NCBI GenBank assembly: GCA_963702755.1
Contig: CAVPDZ010000027.1
Coordinates: forward strand, 1-64,000
Length of the DNA stretch: 64,000 nucleotides
Direction of reading: 5' to 3'
From: JAJPKK01 sp963702755
GTDB lineage: Bacteria > Pseudomonadota > Alphaproteobacteria > Rhizobiales > Xanthobacteraceae
The notes under the pieces are model-generated. The model searched no databases and was not told the DNA's origin. It was given only the letters and a program-made list of their open reading frames with translations. A program made the translations under genes and the position numbers. Every line of letters begins with the position of its first letter. Position 1 is the first letter of the stretch. Positions 35,050 through 45,468 of this stretch are shown here, piece by piece.

Positions 35050-35427
35050 GCCGTGTCGCCCGCCCCTTGGGGCCCGTCATAACTCGTTGGGGGCCGCTCC
35101 TGATCGAGGCCCTACCCAACTGCCGCAACCAGCGCGAACATATTGGGAATCAAGTCATTCCGCCAGCGTTATTGCCGCGGCATAAGCGTTGCCTGTGGAA
35201 CACCGTGCACCTTCGGCGGTTAGGAGGGCGGAAGGCACCGCCGCCTGAACGCCATTTCGAGAACACTTGGTGAGAGCACTTGGCGAGAACGTTCGGTCAG
35301 AACACTTGGCGAGAGCACTTGGTCGGAATACTTGGTTGCCGCTGCGCTCCCCACGTCCTAACTAGGTGGCACTGCCCATTTCAGGCTGGGCGGTAAGTTG
35401 CTTTGCCCCGTTCGAGGAGGACCCCCG
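35050..35427. other. Gap upstream of sodB
   Basis: This stretch separates the divergent proline-rich protein and sodB genes. I see no gene. It holds the 13-base tandem repeat at 35259-35336 and should contain the sodB promoter; no convincing -35/-10 pair stands out. Confidence 0.3.
35259..35336. repeat. Six tandem 13-base repeats before sodB
   Basis: Six head-to-tail units with consensus GAGARCACTTGGY: GAGAACACTTGGT, GAGAGCACTTGGC, GAGAACGTTCGGT, CAGAACACTTGGC, GAGAGCACTTGGT and CGGAATACTTGGT. They end 91 bases before the sodB start. Thirteen is not a multiple of three and no frame covers them, so they are not coding. They could be regulator sites, a slippage product, or both. Confidence 0.8.
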
Positions 35428-36030
35428 ATGTCGTTTTCCCTGCCCGACCTGCCCTATCCCTACGATGCGCTCGTGCCGCATATGTCGAAGGAAACGCTGG
35501 AATTCCATCACGACAAGCATCACCTCGCCTACGTCAACAACGGCAACAATCTGCTCAAGGGCACCGAGTGGGAAAACAAGCCGCTGGAGGAGGTCGTCAA
35601 GGGCTCGTTCGGGAAGAACGCCGGCCTCTTCAATAATGCGGGGCAGCATTACAACCACATCCATTTCTGGAAGTGGATGAAGCCGGGCGGTGGCGGCGAC
35701 AAAATCCCCGGCGCTCTTGAAAAGAAGATCGTCGCCGACCTGGGCTCGGTCGCCAAAATGAAGGAAGACTTCATTCAGGCCGGCGTCACCCAGTTCGGCT
35801 CAGGCTGGTCCTGGCTCGCGGTCAAAGACGGCAAGATCGTCGTGATGAAGTCGGCGAATGGCGAAAATCCGCTCGTTCATGGCGCGAAGCCGATCCTCGG
35901 CTGCGACGTGTGGGAACATTCCTATTACATCGACTATCGCAACCGCCGTCCCGATTACCTCAAGGCCTTCATGGACCATCTGGTGAACTGGGACTACGTG
36001 GCAGAGATGTTTGCTGCCGCCACGAAGTAG
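35428..36030 (+). CDS. sodB: Superoxide dismutase (Fe/Mn type)
   Basis: 200 residues, intact. It converts superoxide to oxygen and hydrogen peroxide in the cytoplasm. The metal ligands are visible: first His in TLEFHHDKHHLAYV, second in NAGQHYNHIHFW, Asp and His in CDVWEHSYYIDYRN. GSGWSWLAVKDGKI and Gln in FNNAGQHYNH favour the iron form (SodB); the manganese form cannot be fully excluded. GAGGAGG lies before the ATG. Six 13-base repeats lie upstream and a hairpin follows the gene. Confidence 0.95.
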   Translation: MSFSLPDLPYPYDALVPHMSKETLEFHHDKHHLAYVNNGNNLLKGTEWENKPLEEVVKGSFGKNAGLFNNAGQHYNHIHFWKWMKPGGGGDKIPGALEKKIVADLGSVAKMKEDFIQAGVTQFGSGWSWLAVKDGKIVVMKSANGENPLVHGAKPILGCDVWEHSYYIDYRNRRPDYLKAFMDHLVNWDYVAEMFAAATK

Positions 36031-36066
36031 CGCACGGCAGATCATCCTGATCTCTACGAAGGATTG

Positions 36067-36087
36067 TGGCCGGGCTCGTCCCGGCCA
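36067..36087. terminator. Hairpin between convergent sodB and GT39 genes
   Basis: TGGCCGGG (36067-36074) pairs with CCCGGCCA (36080-36087) around CTCGT, followed by TTTGATTT. It can terminate both sodB and the gene ending at 36094. Confidence 0.65.
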
Positions 36088-36093
36088 TTTGAT

Positions 36094-37798
36094 TTAGCCC
36101 CCGCCAGGCGCCGCGTGAGAGAAGGGTCTGTCGGCGGTCCCATACGCGACCGCAACCGGCGCCCAGCGCGCCTGCGGGCTGACACCGCGCAGATCCTTCA
36201 CCACGCCGATCGGAACGCCGACCCGCTCGATCACGCCCACGACCTTGCCGCGGAGCACGCGATCGCAGTCCATGTGGGTCGGCGCGATGAAGAAGTCGGC
36301 CTGATTCCAGTCTGCCGTGAATTTAAGGCGAGGCTCGGCTTCATTCTCGAACGACACGCGCTCCCCGCATACCGCGACCAGGTACGGGGTCCGATGCGTC
36401 GGGTCGGTGCGGATATCGGTCGAATTCGATGAAGTGCTCAAGTTCCTTGACCGCCGCGGGCATAACGTTGACCCAGTAGTCGGTCTCATAGCGCCGCGAT
36501 GCGCCCTCAAGCCCGCCGACCAGCGAATTGAAGAACAGATATTCGTAAGGGTGCAGCCGCACCAGCGTCGCAACATCAGCGACGAACGCCGCGGCAACGA
36601 CCGCGACCGCGCCGGCCGCTGCCCACCGCCCCTGCCGGTCCAGAAATGACAGGCCGAGATGAATCCCTATTCCGGCCAGCGCCGCGATCGGCGGCACGAC
36701 GAAAAGGTAGTGGCGCATGCCGGTGAACGACGGCCCGTTGCCGAGGATCTGGCAGGCGAGCGGGAATACCACGGCGAACAGCAAAATCGCGATGTCCTGC
36801 CGGCTCCGGCGACCAAGGGGATTGCCGGCGCGGGTGACCGCCGCCCAGCCTGCTGCAAGGACTGCGATGCAAGCGCTCGCGAGCATGACGAGCGGCAGCT
36901 TGATGGCAATGTATTCCGGCTCGTACCAGCGCGGCACCTCATTCATCAAATAGACTTGGCCGGCGAGGAGGGTGCGGATCGGATAGTGGAAGTGCGCAAA
37001 CGCGAAGACCGCGCGAAGGGGATTTAGGAGATCGAGCGATGCCCACGGCCACGACGCGACCATGATGACGTAAGCCAGGGCGAACGCCGGAACGAAGCGC
37101 AGCGCGGACTGCGTTCCCGCCCGCAAAAACTGGCGCCAGTCGGTTCGATCGGCCCAGGTCTGCAGCACGATTGCGACGGCGACGAAGCCGATCATCAACA
37201 GGCCGATCACGCGCAGTCCCAGCGCGCAGCCCAGCAGGAATCCGAACCACAGGATGTCGCGCCAGCGCGGCTTCGGCAGGTCATGCGTCGCGCGCAGCAG
37301 GAAAAAGATCGCACCCATCACGGCCGCGGCAAAAGGAACGTCCTTGGTGTGATTGAACATGCCGCCGTACCAGACCCCGCAGGTCGCGAGTGCAAGAGCG
37401 GCAAAAAAACCGGCGCGCGGCCCGGCAATCATGCGGGCGGTGCCCCATACCGCCACCACGCCGCCGACGCCGGCGAGCGCACTGAGCAGGTGACGGATGT
37501 CATAGATGTTGAAGGGCAGCAGGTGCGTGAAGAACACGGCGACGATGTCGAACAGGCCGCCGTAAAGATAGAGATTGCCGAAGTTGAACACCGAGCGGTC
37601 GGTGAACCCGCTCCCGTAGTAGGCGACGATCAGTTCGCCGTACTGCTGCTGCAACCCCTCGTCATTCGAGACCGCGTATTCCCGAAACGTCAGACCGACG
37701 AGTATCACCAGCAACGCTACCAATCCGGCAAACGCCAGATCGTACGGGTCGGTTTCGCGCACAATAGACCGCAGATACCGGCGGACAGCGGTACTCAT
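36094..37798 (-). CDS. GT39/PMT-family membrane glycosyltransferase, frameshifted
   Basis: A large membrane protein with about ten helices of the ArnT/PMT-like GT-C fold, which uses polyprenyl-linked sugars. Seen near the N-terminus: EYAVSNDEGLQQQYGELIV with the acidic residues of the first luminal loop; later GMFNHTKDVPFAAAVMGAIF and GPSFTGMRHYLFVVPP. Near 36425 the frame breaks; the C-terminal soluble part continues in another frame as TPYLVAVCGERVSFENEAEP, then ADWNQADFFIAPTHMDCDRV. The start at 37798 is chosen before the first helix; longer starts (to 37882) exist. Substrate unknown. Confidence 0.75.
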
Positions 37799-38017
37799 GC
37801 TGATCGTGCTCCGGCAGTCACTTTTCATATGAGTGGATGAGCGATTGATCCCCGTCAGAACGTATCGACGAAGGTCGAACAACGCTCTGAGGCAGTTTGA
37901 CGCAAGATTGCTCCGAAAGCGATGGGGGAGCGGTTTTTGCGGTGCATCGAATCGCGTGAACCATCCTGCGACTCCACGTGACTAATGGGGCAAATCCAGG
38001 TCACAGGGACGCAGATC

Positions 38018-38762
38018 ATGACTGACATTTCATTACCGGTAGCCCCGGTTCCCCGCTTTCAGGAAAGCGACTTTCGCGTCGGGAATGTCTTCAATCGCGC
38101 ATTCGCGTTAACCGTGCGTAATTTCCTGCCGTTCTGCACGCTGACCGCAATTACCGGCTTGCCGGCCCTCTATCTCTCGCGCAGCGCGCTGGAAGGCGGC
38201 GCGGATATGGGAAGGCAATTCCTTGGCATGGCGATCGGCTACCTCCTTGGTTTGCTGAGCCAAGCTGTCGTGGCACACGGCGCCTTCGAAGACATGCGCG
38301 GCCGTCCAGTACGGATTTTCGCGTCGCTGGGAGTTGGTTTACAGCGGCTGTTCCCCGTTTTTGTGCTCGGTCTGAGTGTCGTGCTGCTTTATTTCATTGG
38401 CATCATCGCGCTCATCGTCCCGGGGATCATCGTGCTGGCGGCATACTTCGTCGCGCTGCCGGCTTGCGTTGTCGAGCAGATCGGGCCGTTCAAGAGCATG
38501 GGGCGAAGCCTCGATCTCACCAGGGGACATCGCTGGAAGATCTTCGGCATCATGGTGGTGATGTACTTTGCCAACGCCGTCGCCGGTGGCGTCGCTCTCG
38601 GGGTGACCGCCGGTAGGTTCGTTCGCCGGACTTGCTGTCCAGCTGATGGTGACCGCAATTCTCACTGCCTTCTCCGCGGTCCTCGCCCTCGTCGCCTATC
38701 ACGATCTGCGCGCTGCCAAGGAAGGCGTCGCCACGGACCGTCTTGCCGCGGTGTTTGAATAA
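38018..38762 (+). CDS. Polytopic membrane protein, first of two tandem paralogues, frameshifted
   Basis: About 247 residues with five or six hydrophobic helices. It shares a pattern with the next gene: FRVGNVFNRAFALTVRNFLP, VAHGAFEDMRGRPV, GPFKSMGRSLDLTRGHRWKI and, after the break, TAFSAVLALVAYHDLRAAKE. GP..SM.RS..LT.G.RWK is typical of the membrane domain found in glycerophosphodiesterase-type and YciC-like proteins. At 38617-38624 GTTC is doubled and shifts the frame; without one copy the gene reads through to TAA 38760-38762. Function unknown. Confidence 0.7.
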
Positions 38763-38780
38763 ATCTGCAGACCGATAAAA

Positions 38781-38807
38781 TAGCAGGCCGCGTTAAGCGG
38801 CCTGCTA
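38781..38807 (+). terminator. Terminator after the first paralogue
   Basis: TAGCAGGCCGC (38781-38791), loop GTTAA, GCGGCCTGCTA (38797-38807): a perfect 11-base stem, followed by CTCTTTC. Confidence 0.7.
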
Positions 38808-38924
38808 CTCTTTCGAGCAAGGATCGAGCGGCAACGCCGGTAGTCAAAGCCAAAAGATCGCGGCAATGTGCCGTCGCAATGAATGTGCGGCCGCAGACAG
38901 GGTCGGCGCTTGAGGAGGGACAGG

Positions 38925-39674
38925 ATGACAGACACTTCGTTGCCGGCCAGTCGCTTCGCTGAACGCGATTTTCGCGTCGGTCGCACCATCAACGATGCCT
39001 TCTCAGTCATGACGCGCAATTTCGTGGTGTTTTGCGCCGTGACATTGGTTACGAGCCTGCCGACCGTTTTCATCACATTCTATCAAGGTCAGATCGATAC
39101 CAATTCTGGCTTCATCATTGCCCTCTTCATACTCAGTATCTTGCTGTCGGCGTTGCTCGGTGCGGTGGCCCAGGCGAGCATTGTTTACGGTGCGTTCGAG
39201 GACATGCGCGGGCGGCCGGTCGATATCGTCAAATCCATTCAGGTCGGCCTGCGCCAATTCCTGCCCGTCATTGGCCTGGTGATCCTTGCTGCCCTGGGCG
39301 TCGGTCTCGCGTCGATCCTCCTGGTGTTTCCCGGCGTCATGTTATTCGTCATGTGGTACGTCGCCGTGCCGGTCTGCGTCGTCGAGAGAGCCGGCCCAAT
39401 CGTCAGCATGGGTCGCAGCCGGGAGCTGACCAAGGGCTTCCGTTGGAAGGTTTTCGGAATGTTGCTGCTCGTTGGCCTTTTCCAAATGATCGGCGCGGGG
39501 GTCATCATGGGCATGTCATTCTCGGCAGGCACGGCCGTGGGGCTGATCGTCAACCTGATCTGGACCGCAATCGTCAGCGCCTTCTCCGCCGTCCTGGCGG
39601 TGGTGGCCTATCACGACCTGCGCGTCGCCAAGGAAGGCGTCGACACCGATCAGATCGCGGCGGTCTTCGAGTAG
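38925..39674 (+). CDS. Polytopic membrane protein, second tandem paralogue
   Basis: 249 residues, intact, preceded by GAGGAGGGACAGG. It is clearly related to the previous gene: FRVGRTINDAFSVMTRNFVV, YGAFEDMRGRPVDIVKSIQV, GPIVSMGRSRELTKGFRWKV and TAIVSAFSAVLAVVAYHDLR. Hydrophobic helices fill most of the chain. The family resembles the membrane domain of glycerophosphodiester phosphodiesterases / YciC-type proteins, without a catalytic domain. A good terminator follows at 39725. The two copies are transcribed separately, each with its own terminator. Confidence 0.8.
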   Translation: MTDTSLPASRFAERDFRVGRTINDAFSVMTRNFVVFCAVTLVTSLPTVFITFYQGQIDTNSGFIIALFILSILLSALLGAVAQASIVYGAFEDMRGRPVDIVKSIQVGLRQFLPVIGLVILAALGVGLASILLVFPGVMLFVMWYVAVPVCVVERAGPIVSMGRSRELTKGFRWKVFGMLLLVGLFQMIGAGVIMGMSFSAGTAVGLIVNLIWTAIVSAFSAVLAVVAYHDLRVAKEGVDTDQIAAVFE

Positions 39675-39724
39675 GACGATCGTCATCGTTCACGCGGCGC
39701 CAATTTGGCTTCGTCTGGGATAGT

Positions 39725-39752
39725 CGGCGGCAGGGCATTGCCGCCGCTTTTT
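39725..39752 (+). terminator. Rho-independent terminator after the second paralogue
   Basis: CGGCGGCA (39725-39732), loop GGGCAT, TGCCGCCG (39739-39746), then CTTTTTCT: a textbook stem and T-run. Confidence 0.8.
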
Positions 39753-39972
39753 CTCTCGATGCGTGTCAATTTAAACGATCACGCCTGATGGAACGACGCT
39801 CAAGCCGGGATCGTACCCGTGTCACGACAATCCAGGGCAATTTGAAGCAATCGGCTGAAAGCAGCGCCTGATGCGCCCGCATAATTCTGTCGGGGCACCA
39901 ACGTTCAGGCCGAACAAGCGATGCTGCGACTTGCGCCGGTTTCGATAGGCGAGTCTCTTCAAGACCGCGTGC

Positions 39973-40568
39973 GTGCTGATCACCGTGGCGCTGCTGGCCG
40001 GCAGCAACTCTGCCGCAGGGCAAACAGCCGATGCACCTCGACTCCGGACACAGGTACCTCATCGCAGTTGGGGACCATCGCGACGGCTGTGCCGGTCGGC
40101 GGCAGTGCAGTCCCCTTGGGTGCAACTTCGCTTTACGTCGGCGGGCTTAGTCCGTCCCCAACCGATCCAACCACCGGGGGCTGCGCCGACGCGCCTCCGT
40201 CGGTTCCGACATCGAATGTCGATCCGCTGTCCAGCAGTTCGCCGTGCGCCGTCGGATTCTCGGCAGTCCCGGGCTCCGGTGCCGTGACCACCACGGGGAT
40301 GACGTCCCTGGGCGGAGCGGCCATTCCGCTCGGCGCAACTGATCTCGGCCTGGCCGGCATCAGCCCGATCCTGCCGGTGGCCGTGCCGACCGCGAGCGCC
40401 AACCCCGTCGCGATTACTCCGGTCGCGCCACCGCCGACCTTCGTCGTGCCGCCATCGACGCCGTTGCCCGCGCGTCCGCTTGCCTGCTCGGCTGGCATCG
40501 CGGCTCCGGCTCCGAACATTCTTTCCAATCCCACCGGCGCGGCATTTGCGGCGGCGGCAGGCTGTTAA
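39973..40568 (+). CDS. Exported repetitive protein of unknown function, frameshifted
   Basis: One frame carries a signal peptide (VLITVALLAGSNSAAG, with AGQTADA at the likely cleavage). Near 40033-40045 the frame changes and the mature part continues as STPDTGTSSQLGTIATAVPV and GGSAVPLGATSLYVGGLSPS, ending in AAFAAAAGC at 40568. There is an internal repeat: GGSAVPLGATSLYVGGLSP and GGAAIPLGATDLGLAGISP. Composition is rich in Pro, Ser, Thr, Ala. I recall similar exported proteins with the IPLGAT motif in Bradyrhizobium, with no known role. A GTG at 39973 is a possible start; the real one may lie upstream. Confidence 0.5.
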
Positions 40569-40735
40569 CGGCTTCGTTATTGCAGCGCCCGCGGAAAATG
40601 CCGCATCGCAGCAAGAGGACGCCAACGAGCAGCAATCCAGGTAAAGCGGCCCGCCAATCGATCGCCAAATCACGGCTGATGTCGGTGACCGCGGCCCCTA
40701 CTCGGGACCGCGCCGCCGCCGGCCGGAGCCGAGAG

Positions 40736-43700
40736 ATGGGCATAGTCCGATTTGCGCTGCGCTTTCCCCACACGTTCTACGTGCTGGCAGCACTGATCGT
40801 GTTCCTGGGCGTGATCGCCTTTCGCTCGATGCCGGCGGACATCTTTCCGGAGATCAACATCCCGGTCGTCACGGTGATCTGGTCAATACACCGGGCTCAG
40901 CACGCCGGAGATGGAGCAGCGCGTCACCACTTACAGCCAGTATTCGATCAGCGCCAACGTCAACGGCATCAAGAACATGGAGGCGCAGACATTGAACGGG
41001 CTGTCCGTGCAGAAGATCTACTTTCAGCCGGACGTCAATCTTGACCTCGCCATCTCGCAGATCGTCGCCGGAACCAATGCCATTCGCGCGCTGATGCCGG
41101 CCGGCATCCAGCCGCCGATCGTCGTCCAGTACAATGCGTCGAGCGTGCCGGTGCTCCAGCTCAGCCTGAGTTCGGACAATCTCAGCGAGCAGCAGCTCTA
41201 CGATTACGGCATCTACCGCGTCCGCCAGCAGCTTGCGCCGGTCCCGGGCGTCACGCTGCCGACGCCGGCCGGCGGCAAATACCGCCAGATCATGGTCGAC
41301 ATCGATCCCGGCAAGCTGCGCGTCGCGCGGCCTCACGCCACTCGGACGTGGTGAACGCCGTCAATGCCCAAAACCTGACGCTCCCGTCCGGGACCGCCAA
41401 GATGGGCGACACCCAATACACCGTGCGGACCAATGCGACGCCGCCGACGATCGCCGACCTCAACAATATCCCGATCAAGGTCGCGAACGGCGCGACCATC
41501 TTCGTGAAGGACATCGGGCAGGTTCACGACGGCTGGCTGGTCCAACAGAACATCGTGCGGGAGAACGGCCGGCGCTCGGTGCTGCTCAGCATCATCAAGA
41601 ACGGCAATGCCTCGACGCTCAACGTCGTCAATGGCGTGCGCGCGGCGCTGAAGACGTTGCGCGCCGCCGCCCCCGCCGGCCTGACGATCGGTGAACTCTT
41701 CGACCAATCGGTGTTCGTGACCGAAGCGATCGAGGGCGTGTTGCGCGAAGGCGCGATCGCGGCCGGGCTCACGGCGCTGATGATCCTGCTGTTCCTCGGG
41801 TCATGGCGATCGACGCTGGTGGTGATGATTTCGATTCCGCTGGCGATCCTGTCATCGCTCGTCGCGCTCTTTCTCTTGGGCCACACCCTCAACACCATGA
41901 CGCTTGGCGGGCTTGCGCTCGCGGTCGGCATCCTGGTCGACAACTCCACGGTCACCATCGAGAACACCCATCGGCTGCTGACCGAGGAGCGCATGCCGCT
42001 CCCCGCCGCGACGCTCCACGGCGCGGCCGGAATCGCGATTCCGACGCTGGTCTCGACGCTCGCCATCAGCTGCGTGTTCACGTCGGTGGTCTTCCTCGAC
42101 GGTCCCGCCAAATATCTCTTCACGCCGCTCGGCCTCGCCGTCGTGTTTGCGATGCTGGCGTCCTACGGCCTGTCGCGCACGCTGACGCCGATCACCATCG
42201 GCCTGTTGCTCAAGGGCGAGCAGCATCACGGCGGCGCGCCGCGGAGCTTGTTCGGCCGCATCAGCCAGGCGTTCGAACGCGGCTTCGAGCGGATGCGCGG
42301 CAGCTATTCGGAGTTTCTCGTCGTCGCTTCTGCGGCGGCGCTTCATCGTGCCGATCGCATCGCGTTCTGGTGCTCGCGCTCGGCGGCGTCATGTTCATGA
42401 TGGTCGGCCGCGATTTCTTTCCCGATCATCGACGGCGGCCAGATTCAGCTCCACGTCCGCGCCCCGGCCGGAACGCGCATCGAGGCGACCGAGCAAGTCT
42501 TTCAGGCCGTCGAGGACAAGATTCGCGAGATCATCCCGGAAAACGAGCGCGAACGGATCGTCGACAACATCGGTCTGCCGGCACGCGCCTACAATCTCGC
42601 CTTCGCCGACGGCTCGACCATCGGCGTCAACGATGGCGTCATCCTCGTGGCGCTGAAGGAAGGCCACGCGCCGACCGCAGAGCTATCTGCGCAAGCTGCG
42701 GCCGGCCTTGCATGAGGCGTTTCCCCAGGTGGTGTTCTATTTCCAGGCCGCCGACATCGTGACGCAAATCCTGAATTTCGGCCTTCCGGCGCAGATCGAC
42801 GTGCGCACCGTCGGCTATGACCGCGCGAACAACCTGCGCGTCGCCAGGGAGCTGCAGAAGCGCCTCGCCGCGATCCCCGGCATCGCCGACGCCCATCTTC
42901 AGCAGGAGGTGGACGCGCCTGCATTCTATGCCACCATCGATCGCGCGCGCGCCGTGCAGCTCGGGCTCAACGCGGGCAGCATCGCCACCAATCTCAATGT
43001 CAGCCTGAGCTCGTCGGAGCAGGTCGCGCCCAATTTCTGGACCGACCCGAGTTCGGGAATTCCCTACTATCTCGCCGTCCAGACGCCGGAACCGAAGCTG
43101 GATTCGGTCAACGAGCTCTCCAACACGCCGGTGTCGTCGGCGATCCTTGCCGCTGGCAATCTGGTCATCCCCGGGTTGCTGGGCAACGTCGCGACCTTCA
43201 AGCGCGACAGCGTCCCCACCAATATGAACCAAACCAACATCCAGCCGGTTTACGAGGTCTACGCCAGCCTCCAGGGCCGCGATCTCGGCGGCGCCGCCAA
43301 CGACATCAAGAAAGTCATCGCCGAGCTGCAACAGCAGCTCAAGCCCGGCAACACGATCCAGATCGTCGGCCAGATTCAAAGCATGACCGACTCGTTCCGA
43401 AACCTCGGCATCGGACTGCTGTTCGCCGCCGTGCTGGTCTACATGCTCATGGTCCTGAACTATCAGAACTTCGGCGACCCCTTTGTCGTCATCCTCGCTC
43501 TGCCGGCGACCTTCTGCGGCATCATGACGATGCTCTACATCACCGGCACGACGCTCAACGTGCCGTCGCTGATGGGCGCGATCATGGCCGTCGGCGTCGC
43601 CTCGGCGAACTCGATCCTGCTCGTCACCTTCGCGCGCGAGCAACAGCTTGCCGGCCGCACCGCCTTTCAGGCGGCGCTCGAAGCGGGGCACACGCGTATT

Positions 43701-43928
43701 CGGCCGGTGCTGATGACGGCGGCGGCGATGATCGTCGGCATGATCCCGATGGCGATCGGCAACCCCGGCGAGGAGCAGAACGCGGCGCTGGCGCGCGCGG
43801 TGATCGGTGGCCTGCTTTTTGCGACGCCGACAACGCTTCTGGTGGTGCCTTATCTGTTTGCAATGTTGCGGTCAGGCAACGACGGCAAGCCGGCCGAAGG
43901 TGTGTTTGCAGAGCGAGAACTCGAATGA
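40736..43928 (+). CDS. RND efflux pump (HAE/AcrB-type), several frame breaks
   Basis: An inner-membrane proton-driven pump of about 1060 residues. Clear blocks are PHTFYVLAALIVFLGVIAFR, GLSVQKIYFQPDVNLDLAIS, LTLGGLALAVGILVDNS-like MTLGGLALAVGILVDNSTVT (with the proton-relay Asp in ILVDNS), GRDFFP and PSLMGAIMAVGVASANSILL. The frame changes near 40884 (extra T), 41300, 41337, 42340, 42424 and 42680; all segments stay well conserved. The last codon overlaps the adaptor gene (ATGA). SANS in place of VKNA in the second half is typical of a subfamily in alpha-proteobacteria. The outer-membrane partner is not adjacent; a TolC-like gene is at 18.1 kb. Confidence 0.85.
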
Positions 43929-45198
43929 ACGAAATTACGCCATTCATCACCCAGGAAACGAGCAAGGAGCGGCCGGCGCCGGTCAAAACATCACCGCCGC
44001 CGGACATCCCCGTCCCTGCCGGGAATGCACGCGGCGGCTGGATGTTCGGCATCACCGCGGTGCTGCTGCTGACCGGTGGCCTCTACCTATGGCACATGGC
44101 GCGAGCACGGCCGCGAGGCACAAGTCGCAGCCGACGCGATGCAGCAACGCAACTTCGTGCCGACCGTGCAGGTCGCCACGGTGCAGCTCGAGCGACGACA
44201 CCATCAAAGTCACGCTGCCGGGCACGACCTACGCCTTCAACGTGGCCAACATCTTCGCGCGCGCCAACGGCTACATCGAAAAGCGCAACGTCGACATCGG
44301 CGATCGCGTCAAGGCCGGCGACGTGCTGGCGCAGCTCACGGCGCCGGAGCTCGATCACCAGATCGCACAAGCCGAGGCGACGCTCACGCAGACCGAAGCG
44401 ACGCTGCGTCAGAATCAGGCGAGCATGAAGCTCGCCCAGGTGACGAACGATCGCGTCGGCACCCTCGTCAAGAAGGGGTGGGCTACGGTTCAATTAGGCG
44501 ACACGGATCGTCTGTCGCTCGAGGCCCAGCAAGCCGCCGTCAACGTCGCCGAAGCCAATATCGCCGCGCAACAGAGTTTGATCCGTGTTCTCAAGCAACA
44601 GCGGGCCTACCAGCAGATCGTCGCGCCGTTTGACGGCGTGATCACGCAGCGCGCCGTCGATGTCGGCAGTCTGGTCCAGATCGGGACCACGTTCATGTTC
44701 ACGCTGATGCAAAGCAACGTCATCCGCGTGCAGGTGTTCGTTCCCCAGGACCAGGCCATCGGACTTGCGACCGGCGTGCCCGCCGTCATTCGCGTGCCTG
44801 AGATACCCGGTCGTGCGTTCCCGGGAAGCGTCACGCGGATGTCGGATGCTTTGCAACAGGGCACCCGCACTCTGCTCGTCGAAATCGACGTTCCCAATCC
44901 CGACGGCGCTTTGACGCCCGGAGTGTACTGCACGGTGGAACTCGACATTCCGCGCAAGACGCCGTCTTTGCTCGTCCCGGCAAATGCGATGATTTTTAAT
45001 CAAAAAGGTTTGCAAGTTGCCGTGGTCGACAACGATGTCGCCAGGATTCGAAAAGTCACGGTCGCGCGCGATCTCGGCGCGCAGGTCGAAGTGAGCGACG
45101 GCATCAAGGCAGGTGACAAGGTCGTGCTCAATCCGATGGTCGATCTCGCAGACGGCAATCCCGTCAAAATAAGCGCGCCTCCACCGCCCGCGCCCTGA
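43925..45198 (+). CDS. RND membrane-fusion (adaptor) protein, two frame breaks
   Basis: The N-terminus MNEITPFITQETSKERPAPV and one membrane helix (WMFGITAVLLLTGGLYLW) are in the first frame; near 44100 and 44195 the frame changes twice. The main part then reads GTTYAFNVANIFARANGYIE, KRNVDIGDRVKAGDVLAQLT, a coiled-coil hairpin (TLTQTEATLRQNQASMKLAQ) and PFDGVITQRAVDVGSLVQIG, ending with GDKVVLNPMVDLADGNPVKI. It bridges the RND pump to an outer-membrane channel. It overlaps the pump gene by four bases, so the two are translationally coupled. Confidence 0.85.
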
Positions 45199-45468
45199 CA
45201 TTGCTGCTCTGCGCGGCGCGCTGAGCCTGCGGCGCTCTTGCTCGCCTGTGCGTCATGCTGAGTGCGAATTGAGCAATCATCGGCACGATTGGGCGTTCGA
45301 GCGTTGGCACAATGTGCGTCAACGGACGTTGCGCGCGAAAACGTGATCCATTCCACGCGCAACAGCGGCCCCATTGTCATTGTGCCGACGAGATAAATCG
45401 CCAGATATGCGGCAATCGAAAACGCCGGAGGACATGCCGAGGACGACCTCATTGACCAGGAGAGGGTC

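Noticed and set aside
35259..35336. CRISPR array
   Set aside because: The units are 13 bases and head-to-tail with no spacers, and there are no cas genes.
40736..43928. Programmed frameshifting in the RND pump gene
   Set aside because: There are six shifts in varying directions, none at a slippery heptamer that I can see, and similar breaks occur in unrelated genes. Sequence error is simpler.
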